Under the pieces are notes generated by a model. The model was given only the letters and a program-made list of their open reading frames with translations, did not search any database and was not told the DNA's origin. DNA of 64,000 nt. Origin: Paracoccaceae bacterium (GTDB lineage Bacteria > Pseudomonadota > Alphaproteobacteria > Rhodobacterales > Rhodobacteraceae). The translations under genes and the position numbers were made by a program. This document shows, piece after piece, positions 16,594-25,583 of this stretch. The DNA lies in the NCBI GenBank assembly GCA_902606585.1, contig CACLGX010000001.1, positions 1 to 64,000 on the forward strand. Reading direction: 5' to 3'. Each line of letters begins with the position of its first letter. Within the stretch, counting starts at the first letter, position 1.

Positions 16594-17808
16594 ATGCAAA
16601 AAGCAAACGAAGAGGGTTCAGGAATTTCTGGTATCCGGTTTACAGTGTATGTATTGCCTTTTGCAATTTCTCAAACACTTGCTTGGGCGACATGCTTTTA
16701 TTCGTTCCCAGCCTTTCTGCCAATATGGGAAACCCAATTAGGTTTTTCTAAAACCTCACTCACCGGAGCATATACTTTATCTCTTATTGTAGCAGCAATT
16801 TTTGCTCCATTTGTGGGGCGATTTATCGACAAAGGTTCTGGAAATTTAGTATTTTCTATAGGCACTATTCTGGCTTTCTCTTGTCTCTTCTCACTGTCTA
16901 AAGCAACCGAGATTTGGCATTTTTATTTTCTATGGTTTTTTATGGGTATAGCGATGTCTTGCTCGCTTTATGAAGCATGCTTTGCTTTTTTAACGACCAC
17001 TATGGCGAATAATGCAAGAAGAGCGATAACTTTTGTTACGTTGGCTGCTGGCTTTGGGGGCACAATTTCTTTTTCTGGCGCTCATTTTTTTACTCAGTTT
17101 TTTGGTTGGAGATCAGCAGTACTAGTTTTTTCTTTAGTAATTTTGTTCGTGAACCTACCCTTAGTTTGGACCGCGACAAAAATGTTAAACAAATTTTCTA
17201 AGGGGCTTGTTAGACAGTCTTCTAGAAATTTAAAAGATGCTCTATCTGTGATAAAAAAACCAATTTTTTGGCTCATTGGCGGCACTTTTGCGTTCATGTC
17301 ATTCAACCACGGGATGATAATAAGTCATCTTCTACCGATTTTTTATGACAGGGGCCTTGATGCTAAAACAGCTGTTCTAGCAGCCTCATGCATTGGGCCA
17401 ATGCAAGTTATAGGTCGTTTGATGATGCTTGCATCCGAGAAAAAAGTTTCTGTATTATCGCTTTGTTGTGTGTCTTTTATTTCAATGTTCGTTGCTGGTT
17501 GGTCAATCTTTTTAGGAAACCTTTCTCTTGGTTTAATAATAGCGTTTGTTGTTTTTCAAGGAGCAAGCTATGGCGTTTTAAGTATTATTCGCCCTACTGT
17601 GATCTCAGGTCTTCTTGGTCGCAATGACTTCGGAATTATATCTGGGCTGTTGGCCGTTGGGTTTGTTCTAGGATCTGCTTTAGCTCCTTTATTTGGATCA
17701 TTAGTTTGGCAGTTGGGTAGCTATGATCTGGTAATATTTGTGGCGTTGATGTTGCCTGCTTTTTCCTTAGTTTTAATAATCGCTGCCTGGCGTCTTAAGC
17801 CGCAATAG
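16594..17808 (+). CDS. Major facilitator superfamily transporter
   Basis: 404 residues with about twelve hydrophobic helices; the MFS motif A region between helices 2 and 3 appears as GRFIDKGSG (near residues 72-80). A Shine-Dalgarno (gtagga) precedes the ATG. The substrate cannot be read from sequence. It is followed after 74 bases by the AqpS-like channel; metalloid-resistance loci sometimes contain an MFS exporter, but no ars regulator or reductase is present, so that link is speculative. Confidence 0.85.
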   Translation: MQKANEEGSGISGIRFTVYVLPFAISQTLAWATCFYSFPAFLPIWETQLGFSKTSLTGAYTLSLIVAAIFAPFVGRFIDKGSGNLVFSIGTILAFSCLFSLSKATEIWHFYFLWFFMGIAMSCSLYEACFAFLTTTMANNARRAITFVTLAAGFGGTISFSGAHFFTQFFGWRSAVLVFSLVILFVNLPLVWTATKMLNKFSKGLVRQSSRNLKDALSVIKKPIFWLIGGTFAFMSFNHGMIISHLLPIFYDRGLDAKTAVLAASCIGPMQVIGRLMMLASEKKVSVLSLCCVSFISMFVAGWSIFLGNLSLGLIIAFVVFQGASYGVLSIIRPTVISGLLGRNDFGIISGLLAVGFVLGSALAPLFGSLVWQLGSYDLVIFVALMLPAFSLVLIIAAWRLKPQ

Positions 17809-17882
17809 CCAAATCATCAATTTTCAATGAAAATACTCTAAACAGGGTTTGCCTCTTTTTATTGTTTTAGTATTTAAACATT

Positions 17883-18536
17883 ATGAGAGCTTTTGTTTCT
17901 GAACTTTTGGGTACGCTTTTTCTTGTTGTTACGGTAGTCGGTTCTGGCATCATGGCTGAGAACCTTTCAATGGGAAATCAGGCTTTGGCGCTTTTGGCTA
18001 ATGCCATTGCAACAGGTGCTATTCTGTATGTTTTGATTACAATATTTAATGAGATATCTGGCGCTCACTTTAACCCGGTTGTCAGTTTGATTATGTTTGC
18101 TATGAAAAAGCTCAGCTTTTCTGAGTTTTTGGCATATGTATCTGTTCAAATAATAGGGGGAGTACTAGGTACGTTTTTAGCCCATTTCATGTTTGAGATA
18201 TCAATTATTCAGCTTTCGACAAACGTTCGCACAGGGTCTTCTCAATATTTTTCAGAAGTCATAGCTGCTTTTGGATTAGTGCTAACTATTTTACTTGGGT
18301 CGAAACAAAAAACAGGTTCTGTCGCTACTTTGGTCGCATTTTATATTACGGCCGCCTACTGGTTTACTTCTTCAACCAGCTTTGCCAATCCGGCTGTTAC
18401 TATTGCAAGAACATTGACTGATACTTTCTCTGGTATCCAACATGGCGATACTATTCCATTCATTATGGCGCAAATTATTGGTGGTTTACTTGCATATCTG
18501 GTATTTAATTACCTAAGTCAGTCCAAAAGAATTTGA
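17883..18536 (+). CDS. MIP-family channel, AqpS-like metalloid/solute channel
   Basis: 217 residues, six membrane helices plus two half-helices. The first NPA box is NPV (64-66), the second is NPA (169-171). The residue after the second NPA, normally the Arg of the aromatic/Arg filter, is Val172. The sequence (SGIMAE start, SGAHFNP, YWFTSSTSFANPAVT) closely fits the AqpS subfamily of arsenic-resistance loci, where this Arg is also replaced. Such channels pass uncharged arsenite or methylated arsenicals. Here there is no adjacent ArsR, ArsC or ArsH, so the natural solute is open. Confidence 0.85.
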   Translation: MRAFVSELLGTLFLVVTVVGSGIMAENLSMGNQALALLANAIATGAILYVLITIFNEISGAHFNPVVSLIMFAMKKLSFSEFLAYVSVQIIGGVLGTFLAHFMFEISIIQLSTNVRTGSSQYFSEVIAAFGLVLTILLGSKQKTGSVATLVAFYITAAYWFTSSTSFANPAVTIARTLTDTFSGIQHGDTIPFIMAQIIGGLLAYLVFNYLSQSKRI

Positions 18537-18600
18537 AAAATTACTGTGAGATTGAGTCGGGAAAAATAAACTCAAGTGTTTAAAGAGGGCACTAATCAAA

Positions 18601-19386
18601 ATGTCGAATGAAGTATTGTATAGCAATCAAGTAATCTCTTTTTTGGAAGAGCTATGGGGAGACGGATTTTTATCACCTGGAGGTTCCGATGAAGTTAAGA
18701 AAGTGCTCGAAGGTATAAAAATCAAAAATCAACGGGTTTTGGATATTGGTTCGGGATCCGGGGCTTGTTCAGTTCTATTGGCAAAGAATTATTTGGCGAA
18801 GCAGGTAGTGGGAATTGATGTTGAGCTACCTGTTTGTGACGCTGCTCGAGATCATGTGTTAGCAGCAGGTTTATCAGAAAAGATTAGTATTGAACTTGTT
18901 TCTCCGGGGCAATTGCCTTTTGAAGACGGGTCTTTTGAAGTTGTGTTTTCTAAGGACTCAATTATTCACATTCCAGATAAGTCTGCTTTAGCTTCAGATG
19001 TTTATAGAGTTTTGAAACCAGGTGGTCACTTTGCGGCATCGGACTGGTTAATAAGTCATGGTGGAAAGCCATCGCCTGAAATGTCGGAATATATAAAAGC
19101 AGAGGGTCTTGACTTTGCCATGGCTTCACCAAGCGAATATCAGGAGGCATTGGTTACAGCAGGATTTGTTGAGATAGAGCTAGTTAATAGAAACCCATGG
19201 TATTCTAAGATTGCTGCTGAAGAACTGGAATGGCTAAAAGGCCCAGACAGACAAGGGTTGTCCAAACGCCACGGGAAAGAGTTTATTGATCACCAAATTG
19301 AAATCTGGACAAAACTAGTTGGAGTTTTGAAAAGTGGAGAGCATTGTCCACATCATATCCGAGCAAAAAAACCTTTAAATAGTTAA
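18601..19386 (+). CDS. SAM-dependent class I methyltransferase
   Basis: 261 residues with motif I VLDIGSGSGACS (46-57), an acidic residue ending strand 2 (GIDVE) and VFSKDSIIHIPDK in the position where small-molecule N-methyltransferases (phosphoethanolamine, sarcosine/dimethylglycine type) have related sequence. It probably methylates an amine or phospho-amine in the cytosol; the acceptor is unknown. Its Cys pattern does not match the arsenite methyltransferase ArsM, despite the neighbouring AqpS-like channel. It is 64 bases after the channel gene and convergent with the SDR gene. Confidence 0.82.
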   Translation: MSNEVLYSNQVISFLEELWGDGFLSPGGSDEVKKVLEGIKIKNQRVLDIGSGSGACSVLLAKNYLAKQVVGIDVELPVCDAARDHVLAAGLSEKISIELVSPGQLPFEDGSFEVVFSKDSIIHIPDKSALASDVYRVLKPGGHFAASDWLISHGGKPSPEMSEYIKAEGLDFAMASPSEYQEALVTAGFVEIELVNRNPWYSKIAAEELEWLKGPDRQGLSKRHGKEFIDHQIEIWTKLVGVLKSGEHCPHHIRAKKPLNS

Positions 19387-19391
19387 TTATT

Positions 19392-20102
19392 CTATTTGCT
19401 GGATTTCTTAAATTTTAATGATTTGGATGCGGGCGATAAGTTGATTTCGTCTATTATCGTTCCCTGCCGGGTTCCTAAAAAATCAAATACAATTTTAGCG
19501 ATATCTTCTGTTTCAATAGCATTGGTTTCAAGCCCATCTGGTTCGAACTCCAATTTATCAAAGAACGGGCTTCTGACCATTCCAGGGTTTATTAAGCAAA
19601 CTCGAACTCCTGCAGGCCCTGCTTCATTTCTAAGTGCTTGTGCAAATCCCCTTAAACCAAATTTAGCAGCGGAATACAGCGTTGCTTTTTTTTTGCCTAT
19701 AACCCCAGCCTCTGATCCGAGTATAAAAATGTCTCCATTTCCTTGCGATTTCATATGTGCCACAACAGCTCGGCATAAGATGATATGTGCTACAAGATTA
19801 AGATTTATGAAGTTCTCAATCTGAGGACTGGAAAAGTTTTCTAATGATTTGAAGTCTCCGAAACCAGCTCCGCTTACAAAAATGTCAATGTTAGGATTTT
19901 CTTTAAGGATAGATTTTATTAATTCTGGAATTTTTTTTACTTTAGATAAGTCCGCTTCAACTGGGATATAATTTTTTTGACTTGGTTTGAATTTACTATG
20001 ATCTCTAGCCAGACCGATCACTTTTATTCCGTTGTCTAGAAGTTTTTCTGATATTGCCCTACCGATCCCACTGGAGCTTCCAGATATTAATGCGGCTTTC
20101 AT
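19392..20102 (-). CDS. Short-chain dehydrogenase/reductase
   Basis: 236 residues, classical SDR: cofactor motif SGSSSGIG (7-14), SGAG near 77-80 in place of NNAG, catalytic Tyr143 and Lys147 in YSAAK. It interconverts an alcohol and a carbonyl with NAD(P)H; the substrate is unknown. It is the last gene of a four-gene minus-strand group and ends six bases from the convergent methyltransferase. Confidence 0.85.
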   Translation of the reverse strand: MKAALISGSSSGIGRAISEKLLDNGIKVIGLARDHSKFKPSQKNYIPVEADLSKVKKIPELIKSILKENPNIDIFVSGAGFGDFKSLENFSSPQIENFINLNLVAHIILCRAVVAHMKSQGNGDIFILGSEAGVIGKKKATLYSAAKFGLRGFAQALRNEAGPAGVRVCLINPGMVRSPFFDKLEFEPDGLETNAIETEDIAKIVFDFLGTRQGTIIDEINLSPASKSLKFKKSSK

Positions 20103-20123
20103 GCTGATCTCTCTTTTGCTAAT

Positions 20124-21128
20124 TTACGTAATGCACTGAAAAATTTTATTTTCTGATGTGTAATTATTTAACTCAGATTTTAAGAAATCATGCATTTGTG
20201 TTTCAATTGTTGTCCCATAAGATATTACACCATTGGCTTCTTCCATAGGGAACGCAAACAGTTTGTGATCAGGGTAGAGGTTTGCTGCCTTTTTATACAT
20301 TTTTTTTGGAAACCTCAGCGGACCATAACTTATTGAATGAACCATTGATGGGTCTAGTCCTTCCATTATTTCAGAGAAAAGAGAAGAATAGAGTTTTTGC
20401 CAATCAGATGTATAGATTAGAGGGTCAAATCTCAGGCCTATTTTCCATCCTGCGCCTGCCAACTGTTTAATAGCACTAATTCGCCTACTTATACTTGGTG
20501 CTTTGCTGTCTAGTGATTTTGCAATTTCAGCTGGTGATAAACTAAAGGCTACAATACAGTTTGATAGTGCTCTTCTCTGAAGAAGTGAACCTATGGCAAT
20601 ACTCTTGGTCCGCAGTTCGAGCTCAGTATTAGGAAAGTCACTGAAAAAATTCAAAGCTTCGTCAGCAAATCCGCTCAACTTATCGAAGGCTAAAGAGTCA
20701 CAGTCATATCCAGAAAAGAATGTGAGGGTTTTGCCATTATATTTATCAATTTTTTCAGAAATTGAAGTGAAGAAGTCTTCATAATTTACAAATAAAACAA
20801 AATTTGCTGAGGAATACATTCCTTGTAAAAAGCAATATTTACAATCATAAAGACAGTTGTACATGTGAGAAAAATAAAAACTTTTGTGGGAGTCCATGCC
20901 AAAGCCTGAAGGCACTGGCAAGACAAAATTGTCATGTTTTTTTGCCAAGATGAGGGCTGGATTTTTCTTCTGCAATTTAAAGTTTTGATGCCTTTTGTTA
21001 AATAACTCTTGATAACGATCTATTGGAACCCAACTCGCTCTAGGTAAAGCGCTACGGATGCGCTGTGTTGTTGGATGTTCAGCAATCTGTTGCTCGAAAA
21101 AAATTGTTTCTATCAAAGCGCGTTCCAA
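20124..21128 (-). CDS. Radical SAM protein of the spore photoproduct lyase (SplB) family
   Basis: 334 residues. The SPL-type cluster motif CxxxCxxC is C92-LYD-C96-KY-C99, and Cys143 lies 44 residues further, close to the spacing of the hydrogen-donor Cys in Bacillus SPL. SPL reverses the thymine dimer formed by UV in spore DNA using SAM and a 4Fe-4S cluster. This organism is not a spore former, so it may repair a related lesion or act on another substrate. TTG start at 21128 overlaps the nucleosidase-fold gene by 16 bases. Product and gene name are therefore left general. Confidence 0.8.
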   Translation of the reverse strand: MERALIETIFFEQQIAEHPTTQRIRSALPRASWVPIDRYQELFNKRHQNFKLQKKNPALILAKKHDNFVLPVPSGFGMDSHKSFYFSHMYNCLYDCKYCFLQGMYSSANFVLFVNYEDFFTSISEKIDKYNGKTLTFFSGYDCDSLAFDKLSGFADEALNFFSDFPNTELELRTKSIAIGSLLQRRALSNCIVAFSLSPAEIAKSLDSKAPSISRRISAIKQLAGAGWKIGLRFDPLIYTSDWQKLYSSLFSEIMEGLDPSMVHSISYGPLRFPKKMYKKAANLYPDHKLFAFPMEEANGVISYGTTIETQMHDFLKSELNNYTSENKIFQCIT

Positions 21129-21982
21129 TTTTTTGCATTAGCCAAGATTTCTTTTTCCAACTTTAATATTATCTCTTTCGGTTTAGAATTCAAAAATTCA
21201 GCTAAGTCCAAATTTCTTGAAGGAAAGGTAACCCTCCACTTTCTGTAGATTTCTCGAAACTTGTACTTATTGGTCTCGGTGAATTTAAATCTTTTTTCAA
21301 ACTCTAAAACTTCATTTGGGATTGAAAGACGTTTCTTTTCTTCCTCTACCAATATCTCAATTTCGGATAAAATATCTGAGATTTTTGATAATTGTTTTTC
21401 TATCAATTCGCGAACTAAATGCTTTGTAATTAAAGATGATGAGGAATTTGGTGTGTCAGAAACAATCTTAAATACGTATGTAAGCTCATTACACGAAAAA
21501 GATGGAGCCATTTCACAGAAACCAGCAGCCTCCATATCATATAATGCGTTCTCCTTGTATCCATTTTCCGGTTTGCTGACTGTAAATAAAATTGCTGCCG
21601 GTACTAATTTGGACAGTCTTAATCCTGGGAAAAAGGCAGTTCCACTTTCTTTTGAGACCACTTTATTGGCCTGATACATATCTCCTATCGGGTCCTTGAA
21701 AAACCCAGCTATTCCTAAATTAATCCAAGCTGAGTAGTCATTTATTTTTAAATGGTTCTTTAAAAATGTTGCGGCTGCGGCTGATTTTATCGATCCCATA
21801 CCGGATATAACAAGAGCATGACCTGTCTCTTCATTAGCATAAATTGGGAACAGTGATTTATTTTCCACAATTTTCATATTGAAGGCGTCTATTAATGGCG
21901 CGGCTTCTGCTCGAAGTGCAATTACCCAGCAAAATTTAAACTGAAGCTTTGAATTGTTATCAACACCAGTTACTTTACTCAT
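21113..21982 (-). CDS. Nucleoside phosphorylase/MTA-SAH nucleosidase-fold protein
   Basis: 289 residues from ATG at 21982 (a further in-frame start at 22000 is less likely because it runs deeper into the glycosyltransferase gene). The PNP/UDP fold is shown by GMGSIKSAAAA (61-71), NLGIAG (88-93) and YDMEAAG (148-154), the last matching the ribose-binding Met-Glu of MTA/SAH nucleosidase. A C-terminal extension of about 90 charged residues is not part of the usual fold. Overlap with the radical SAM gene suggests it may remove 5'-deoxyadenosine or a damaged nucleoside produced by that enzyme; this is inference. Confidence 0.75.
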   Translation of the reverse strand: MSKVTGVDNNSKLQFKFCWVIALRAEAAPLIDAFNMKIVENKSLFPIYANEETGHALVISGMGSIKSAAAATFLKNHLKINDYSAWINLGIAGFFKDPIGDMYQANKVVSKESGTAFFPGLRLSKLVPAAILFTVSKPENGYKENALYDMEAAGFCEMAPSFSCNELTYVFKIVSDTPNSSSSLITKHLVRELIEKQLSKISDILSEIEILVEEEKKRLSIPNEVLEFEKRFKFTETNKYKFREIYRKWRVTFPSRNLDLAEFLNSKPKEIILKLEKEILANAKNWNAL

Positions 21983-22841
21983 TGCCCAATAAACTCTCAA
22001 AGTGAATTATTTTTTTATTGAGCTTATCTGTAAAGTCTTTTTTGCCGCGTTTCATGGAGCCATTCATCAATATTTTAAGCTTTAAGATAAGTTCTGTTAG
22101 AGCAAGTTCGTATTTAGATCGACTTAAATTTTTATTTTTTAGAAGTTTTTCCAGACTGTAGATCCTAAATCTGTCCATTCCCCAGTACTTTTGTGATAAT
22201 TGATCTGAATGCCCACCATTTTTAATAGTTAGCTGTTCATTTAAAAAATGAGTCTCTTCAAAAGCACAATACCTTAACCAAAAATCATAGTCTTCGCATG
22301 CCTTTAAGCTTTCATCAAAACCTCCCAGATCGTTAAAAACAGTTCTGTGAATTAAAGCTGAGCTAGGAGATATACAGCACATTTTCAGACACTTTTCGAA
22401 AAGGTCACCTCCATTTTTGCTGTGCTTTTTATGCTGGTTTACTCTGATCCCATTTCTTATCCAAATTTCGTTGGTATGGCTAACTCTACAAGAAAAGCTT
22501 TCTTTCTTTAGTGACGATAATTGTGCTTCTAATTTAGAAGGCTTCCACTGATCATCGGAGTCCAACAAGGCTACATATTCTGAGGACGACAATTCTATTC
22601 CAATATTTCTGGCAGAACTAACCCCGCCATTTTCTTTATAGATATATCGCAGGGTATTTTTTCTAGATTCAGATAACGAAAACCCTAAATTTTTCAGAAT
22701 ATCCCAAGTTTTATCACTCGACCCGTCATCAACAACAATAATTTCTTTTGGTTTAAACGTTTGCGCTAGTACGGATGAGACACTTTCTTTGATCAAGTGT
22801 GCCCGATTAAAGGTTGGAATTATAACAGAAACGTTTGGCAT
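21975..22841 (-). CDS. Family 2 glycosyltransferase
   Basis: 288 residues from ATG at 22841, which puts the start directly before the conserved first strand (MPNVSVIIPTFNR). DDGSSD (38-43) and the DxD-type motif LLDSDDQW (92-99) bind the nucleotide-sugar and metal. A DYDFWLR segment near residue 200 is common in GT2 proteins acting on surface polysaccharide. It probably adds a sugar in the cytosol at the inner membrane; acceptor unknown. It overlaps the nucleosidase-fold gene by eight bases and is odd company for it, so a shared pathway is unclear. Confidence 0.85.
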   Translation of the reverse strand: MPNVSVIIPTFNRAHLIKESVSSVLAQTFKPKEIIVVDDGSSDKTWDILKNLGFSLSESRKNTLRYIYKENGGVSSARNIGIELSSSEYVALLDSDDQWKPSKLEAQLSSLKKESFSCRVSHTNEIWIRNGIRVNQHKKHSKNGGDLFEKCLKMCCISPSSALIHRTVFNDLGGFDESLKACEDYDFWLRYCAFEETHFLNEQLTIKNGGHSDQLSQKYWGMDRFRIYSLEKLLKNKNLSRSKYELALTELILKLKILMNGSMKRGKKDFTDKLNKKIIHFESLLGNE

Positions 22842-22950
22842 CTGAATAAACAGTCTACACACTCGAACAGCTATCAAACAGAGATTTTTACTTTATTTAA
22901 GAAATAAAAACTGCACTAGTAAGTAATCTGGACGATTTGGAGGGATATTC

Positions 22951-23898
22951 ATGAGACCAATAGCTTTTTCTAAGTCTGGAAAATTTTGGAGAGGGAACTT
23001 GCATACTCACTCCAACTGCTCGGATGGGCTACTTTCGCCTGACGGTCTATGTCAAAGATATAAAGATGAGGGCTACAATTTTCTAGTAATTTCAGATCAT
23101 TTTGTAGGTTTGTATAATTATCCAGTTACTGAACCTTCAGATTTTTATGATCCAGAATTTATTACCATTTTAGGTGCTGAACTTCATTCAGGATCTACAG
23201 AGAACGGAGAAATTTGGCATATACTTGCTGTGGGATTGCCAAAAGATTTTTTACCTACTAATTCGCCCAATTTTGTTCCTACTGATAATCAAGAGACTGG
23301 GCCAGAAATAGCCAAGCGGTGTGTAGAAGCTGGTGCTTTTGTGACAATAGCGCATCCTCAGTGGTCTGGGCTTACTTTGGCGGATGCCAGATCTATCAAG
23401 GCAGCCCATGCCGTTGAAGTTTATAATCATGGTTGCGCTGTAAGTACCGATCGTCCTGACGGGTTTCATACGTTAGACCTTCTTTTAGCTGAGGGCCGTA
23501 AGTTGAACCTTGTGGCGACGGATGATGCACATTTTTCTGATCCTGACTACTTTGGGGGCTGGGTGATGGTGAAGTCTAATGGAAACAGTCCTGACGCTAT
23601 TTTGAAATCTCTTAAAGAGGGAGCTTTTTACTCATCACAGGGACCTGATTTAGTAGATATTGAGATAGAAACTAGCTCAGTAGAAGTTCATTCGACACCA
23701 GTCAGTACGGTTATTATTCAAGGACAAGGCTCAGCTTACGTTGTCCAACATGGCCAATCGCTGGTTTCCACGCAACTGTCACTAGAACGTCTTAAAAAGA
23801 GCCCATGGTTAAGGGTGACTATTATCGACCATAATGGGAAAAGAGCTTGGTCAAATCCTATATGGAGACATCAATTTCAGGCTGAGTCCGAAGCTTAA
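22951..23898 (+). CDS. PHP-domain metal-dependent phosphoesterase, CehA/McbA-like
   Basis: 315 residues. Metal-binding motifs of the PHP superfamily are in order: HTHSNCSDG (18-26), ISDHF near 47, GAELH near 74, a HPQW segment near 130 and TDDAH near 192. These residues hold two or three metals for phosphoester hydrolysis. Many such stand-alone proteins have no known substrate. A Shine-Dalgarno (ggaggg) lies before the ATG. It is divergent from the glycosyltransferase and ends one base from the convergent aldehyde dehydrogenase stop. Confidence 0.82.
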   Translation: MRPIAFSKSGKFWRGNLHTHSNCSDGLLSPDGLCQRYKDEGYNFLVISDHFVGLYNYPVTEPSDFYDPEFITILGAELHSGSTENGEIWHILAVGLPKDFLPTNSPNFVPTDNQETGPEIAKRCVEAGAFVTIAHPQWSGLTLADARSIKAAHAVEVYNHGCAVSTDRPDGFHTLDLLLAEGRKLNLVATDDAHFSDPDYFGGWVMVKSNGNSPDAILKSLKEGAFYSSQGPDLVDIEIETSSVEVHSTPVSTVIIQGQGSAYVVQHGQSLVSTQLSLERLKKSPWLRVTIIDHNGKRAWSNPIWRHQFQAESEA

Positions 23899-23899
23899 T

Positions 23900-25318
23900 T
23901 TACGCCCCCATTATTGCTTTGACTTCAAGAAATTCTTCTAAGCCCCATTCTGCTTTCTCACGACCGTTGCCCGACTGTTTATAGCCTCCAAATGGCGCGT
24001 CTGCACCACCGGACCCATAGTTCACATGAATTTGGCCAGCCCTCAGACGTCTTGCAATTGAGGTGAGCGTTTCTTTGTCTTCTCCTGAAACATAAGCTGC
24101 AAGGCCATATTCAGTATCGTTTGCAATCGCCACAGCATCATCAATATTCTCATAGGTGAGCATTGAAAGAACCGGGCCAAATATTTCTTCTTTTGAAATT
24201 GCCATATCATTTTCGACATTACCAAAAACCGTAGGCTTTGCGTAATAACCTTTTTCTAATCCGTCTGGTTTTCCAGTGCCACCAATCAATAGTTCAGCAC
24301 CCTCATCAATACCTTTTTGGATTAAATTTTGAACTTTTTTGTACTGTACGTCGCTGACAAGAGGACCAATGGTTGTTTCTTCCTTTTTTGGGTCGCCTGC
24401 AATTACTTTTTCAGCTGCGTCTTTTGCAATGGAATATGCGTCATCTTTTCGAGAGGCTGGAACCAACATTCGTGTAGGTGCATTACATGATTGGCCTGTG
24501 TTACTCATACAGGAGTCGACCCCAGCACGAATTGACCCTTCAAAATTAGCGTCGTCCAAAATAATATTAGCTGACTTTCCACCTAGTTCCTGACTTACTC
24601 GTTTGACACTATCAGCAGAAGCCTTTGCAACTGCGACGCCTCCCCTCGTTGAACCAGTGAAAGACATCATGTCAATATCAGGATGGGCTGACATTGCTTC
24701 ACCTACAACTGGTCCCATTCCGTTTATTAGATTAAAAACCCCAGCTGGCACTTTTGCCTCATCTAATATCTCAGCGATAACCATTGATGAAAGGGGGGCA
24801 ATTTCGGAAGGTTTTAATATAGCTGTACATCCTGCGGCAAGGCATGGTGCCAGTTTCGATACCACTTGATTAACGGGCCAATTCCAAGGCGTTATTAATC
24901 CGCATACGCCTATAGGCTCATGTCTGATAATAAAACTTCCATGCTTATACTCAAAATTATGATTGGTTAAAGAGCGGATAGCGGCTTTTAAGTGTCCTAA
25001 TCCCACCATAGCCTGAGCACCCTTGGCGAGGTAGGTTGGGGCGCCCATTTCTGTTTGGATTGCATCCGCAACATCATCTAGGCGACGCTTATAAATTTCT
25101 CTAATGGTTGTAAGTAAATCAATTCGCTGTTCAACAGGAGTTTGAGAATAAGTTTCGAACGCTGTGCGTGCTGCTGCTACAGCTTCATTAACGTGATTAG
25201 CCGTTCCCAGAGATATTTTTGTGACTTTTTCTTCCGATGCGGGATTTATAACATCAAGTGTTTCAACACCGTTTGGCTTTACCCAAGAACCATTAATATA
25301 AAAGTTTAACTGTTCCAT
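23900..25318 (-). CDS. NAD(P)-dependent aldehyde dehydrogenase
   Basis: 472 residues, normal for the family. Cofactor motif FTGSTRGG (220-227), catalytic Glu244 (QELGGKS) and nucleophile Cys278 (GQSCNAP) are intact. It oxidises an aldehyde to an acid in the cytosol; the substrate is unknown. The upstream SDR is divergent, so the pair might handle alcohol and aldehyde of one compound. It could also finish oxidation of aldehydes produced by the FAD amine oxidoreductase at 9.6-10.9 kb, but there is no direct link. Confidence 0.9.
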   Translation of the reverse strand: MEQLNFYINGSWVKPNGVETLDVINPASEEKVTKISLGTANHVNEAVAAARTAFETYSQTPVEQRIDLLTTIREIYKRRLDDVADAIQTEMGAPTYLAKGAQAMVGLGHLKAAIRSLTNHNFEYKHGSFIIRHEPIGVCGLITPWNWPVNQVVSKLAPCLAAGCTAILKPSEIAPLSSMVIAEILDEAKVPAGVFNLINGMGPVVGEAMSAHPDIDMMSFTGSTRGGVAVAKASADSVKRVSQELGGKSANIILDDANFEGSIRAGVDSCMSNTGQSCNAPTRMLVPASRKDDAYSIAKDAAEKVIAGDPKKEETTIGPLVSDVQYKKVQNLIQKGIDEGAELLIGGTGKPDGLEKGYYAKPTVFGNVENDMAISKEEIFGPVLSMLTYENIDDAVAIANDTEYGLAAYVSGEDKETLTSIARRLRAGQIHVNYGSGGADAPFGGYKQSGNGREKAEWGLEEFLEVKAIMGA

Positions 25319-25488
25319 TAATTTTTCTCCGTTAACTTTTTAAAATTCGAATCTATTTCAAACTTCAGCTTTTGATCTCTATATTTTTAGATCCAACATT
25401 TAAAGCTTTATTATGCTAATGCGACGTTCTGGTTTATAAAATAGATATCATAATGAAATTTGCGTCAAAAACTGTCTTTACCCGACAT

Positions 25489-25519
25489 TGGTAATTTAAA
25501 AAATAAGTAGCAATTACCA
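25489..25519. promoter_or_regulatory. Inverted repeat in the divergent ALDH/SDR gap
   Basis: TGGTAATT (25489-25496) and AATTACCA (25512-25519) are exact reverse complements with a 15-base AT-rich centre, in the 265-base gap 25319-25583. It is 65 bases before the SDR start and could be a shared operator for the divergent genes. The rest of the gap is AT-rich with no gene. Confidence 0.35.
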
Positions 25520-25583
25520 GCCCATTAGTTAATCCTGACTCCTGAACGTTTTTTCTTCCGGGTACAAGAAAGGTAAGCTTGAA

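Noticed and set aside
18601-19386. Methyltransferase next to the AqpS-like channel as arsenite methyltransferase ArsM
   Set aside because: The Cys residues are not in the ArsM arrangement, and the sequence resembles small-amine N-methyltransferases better.
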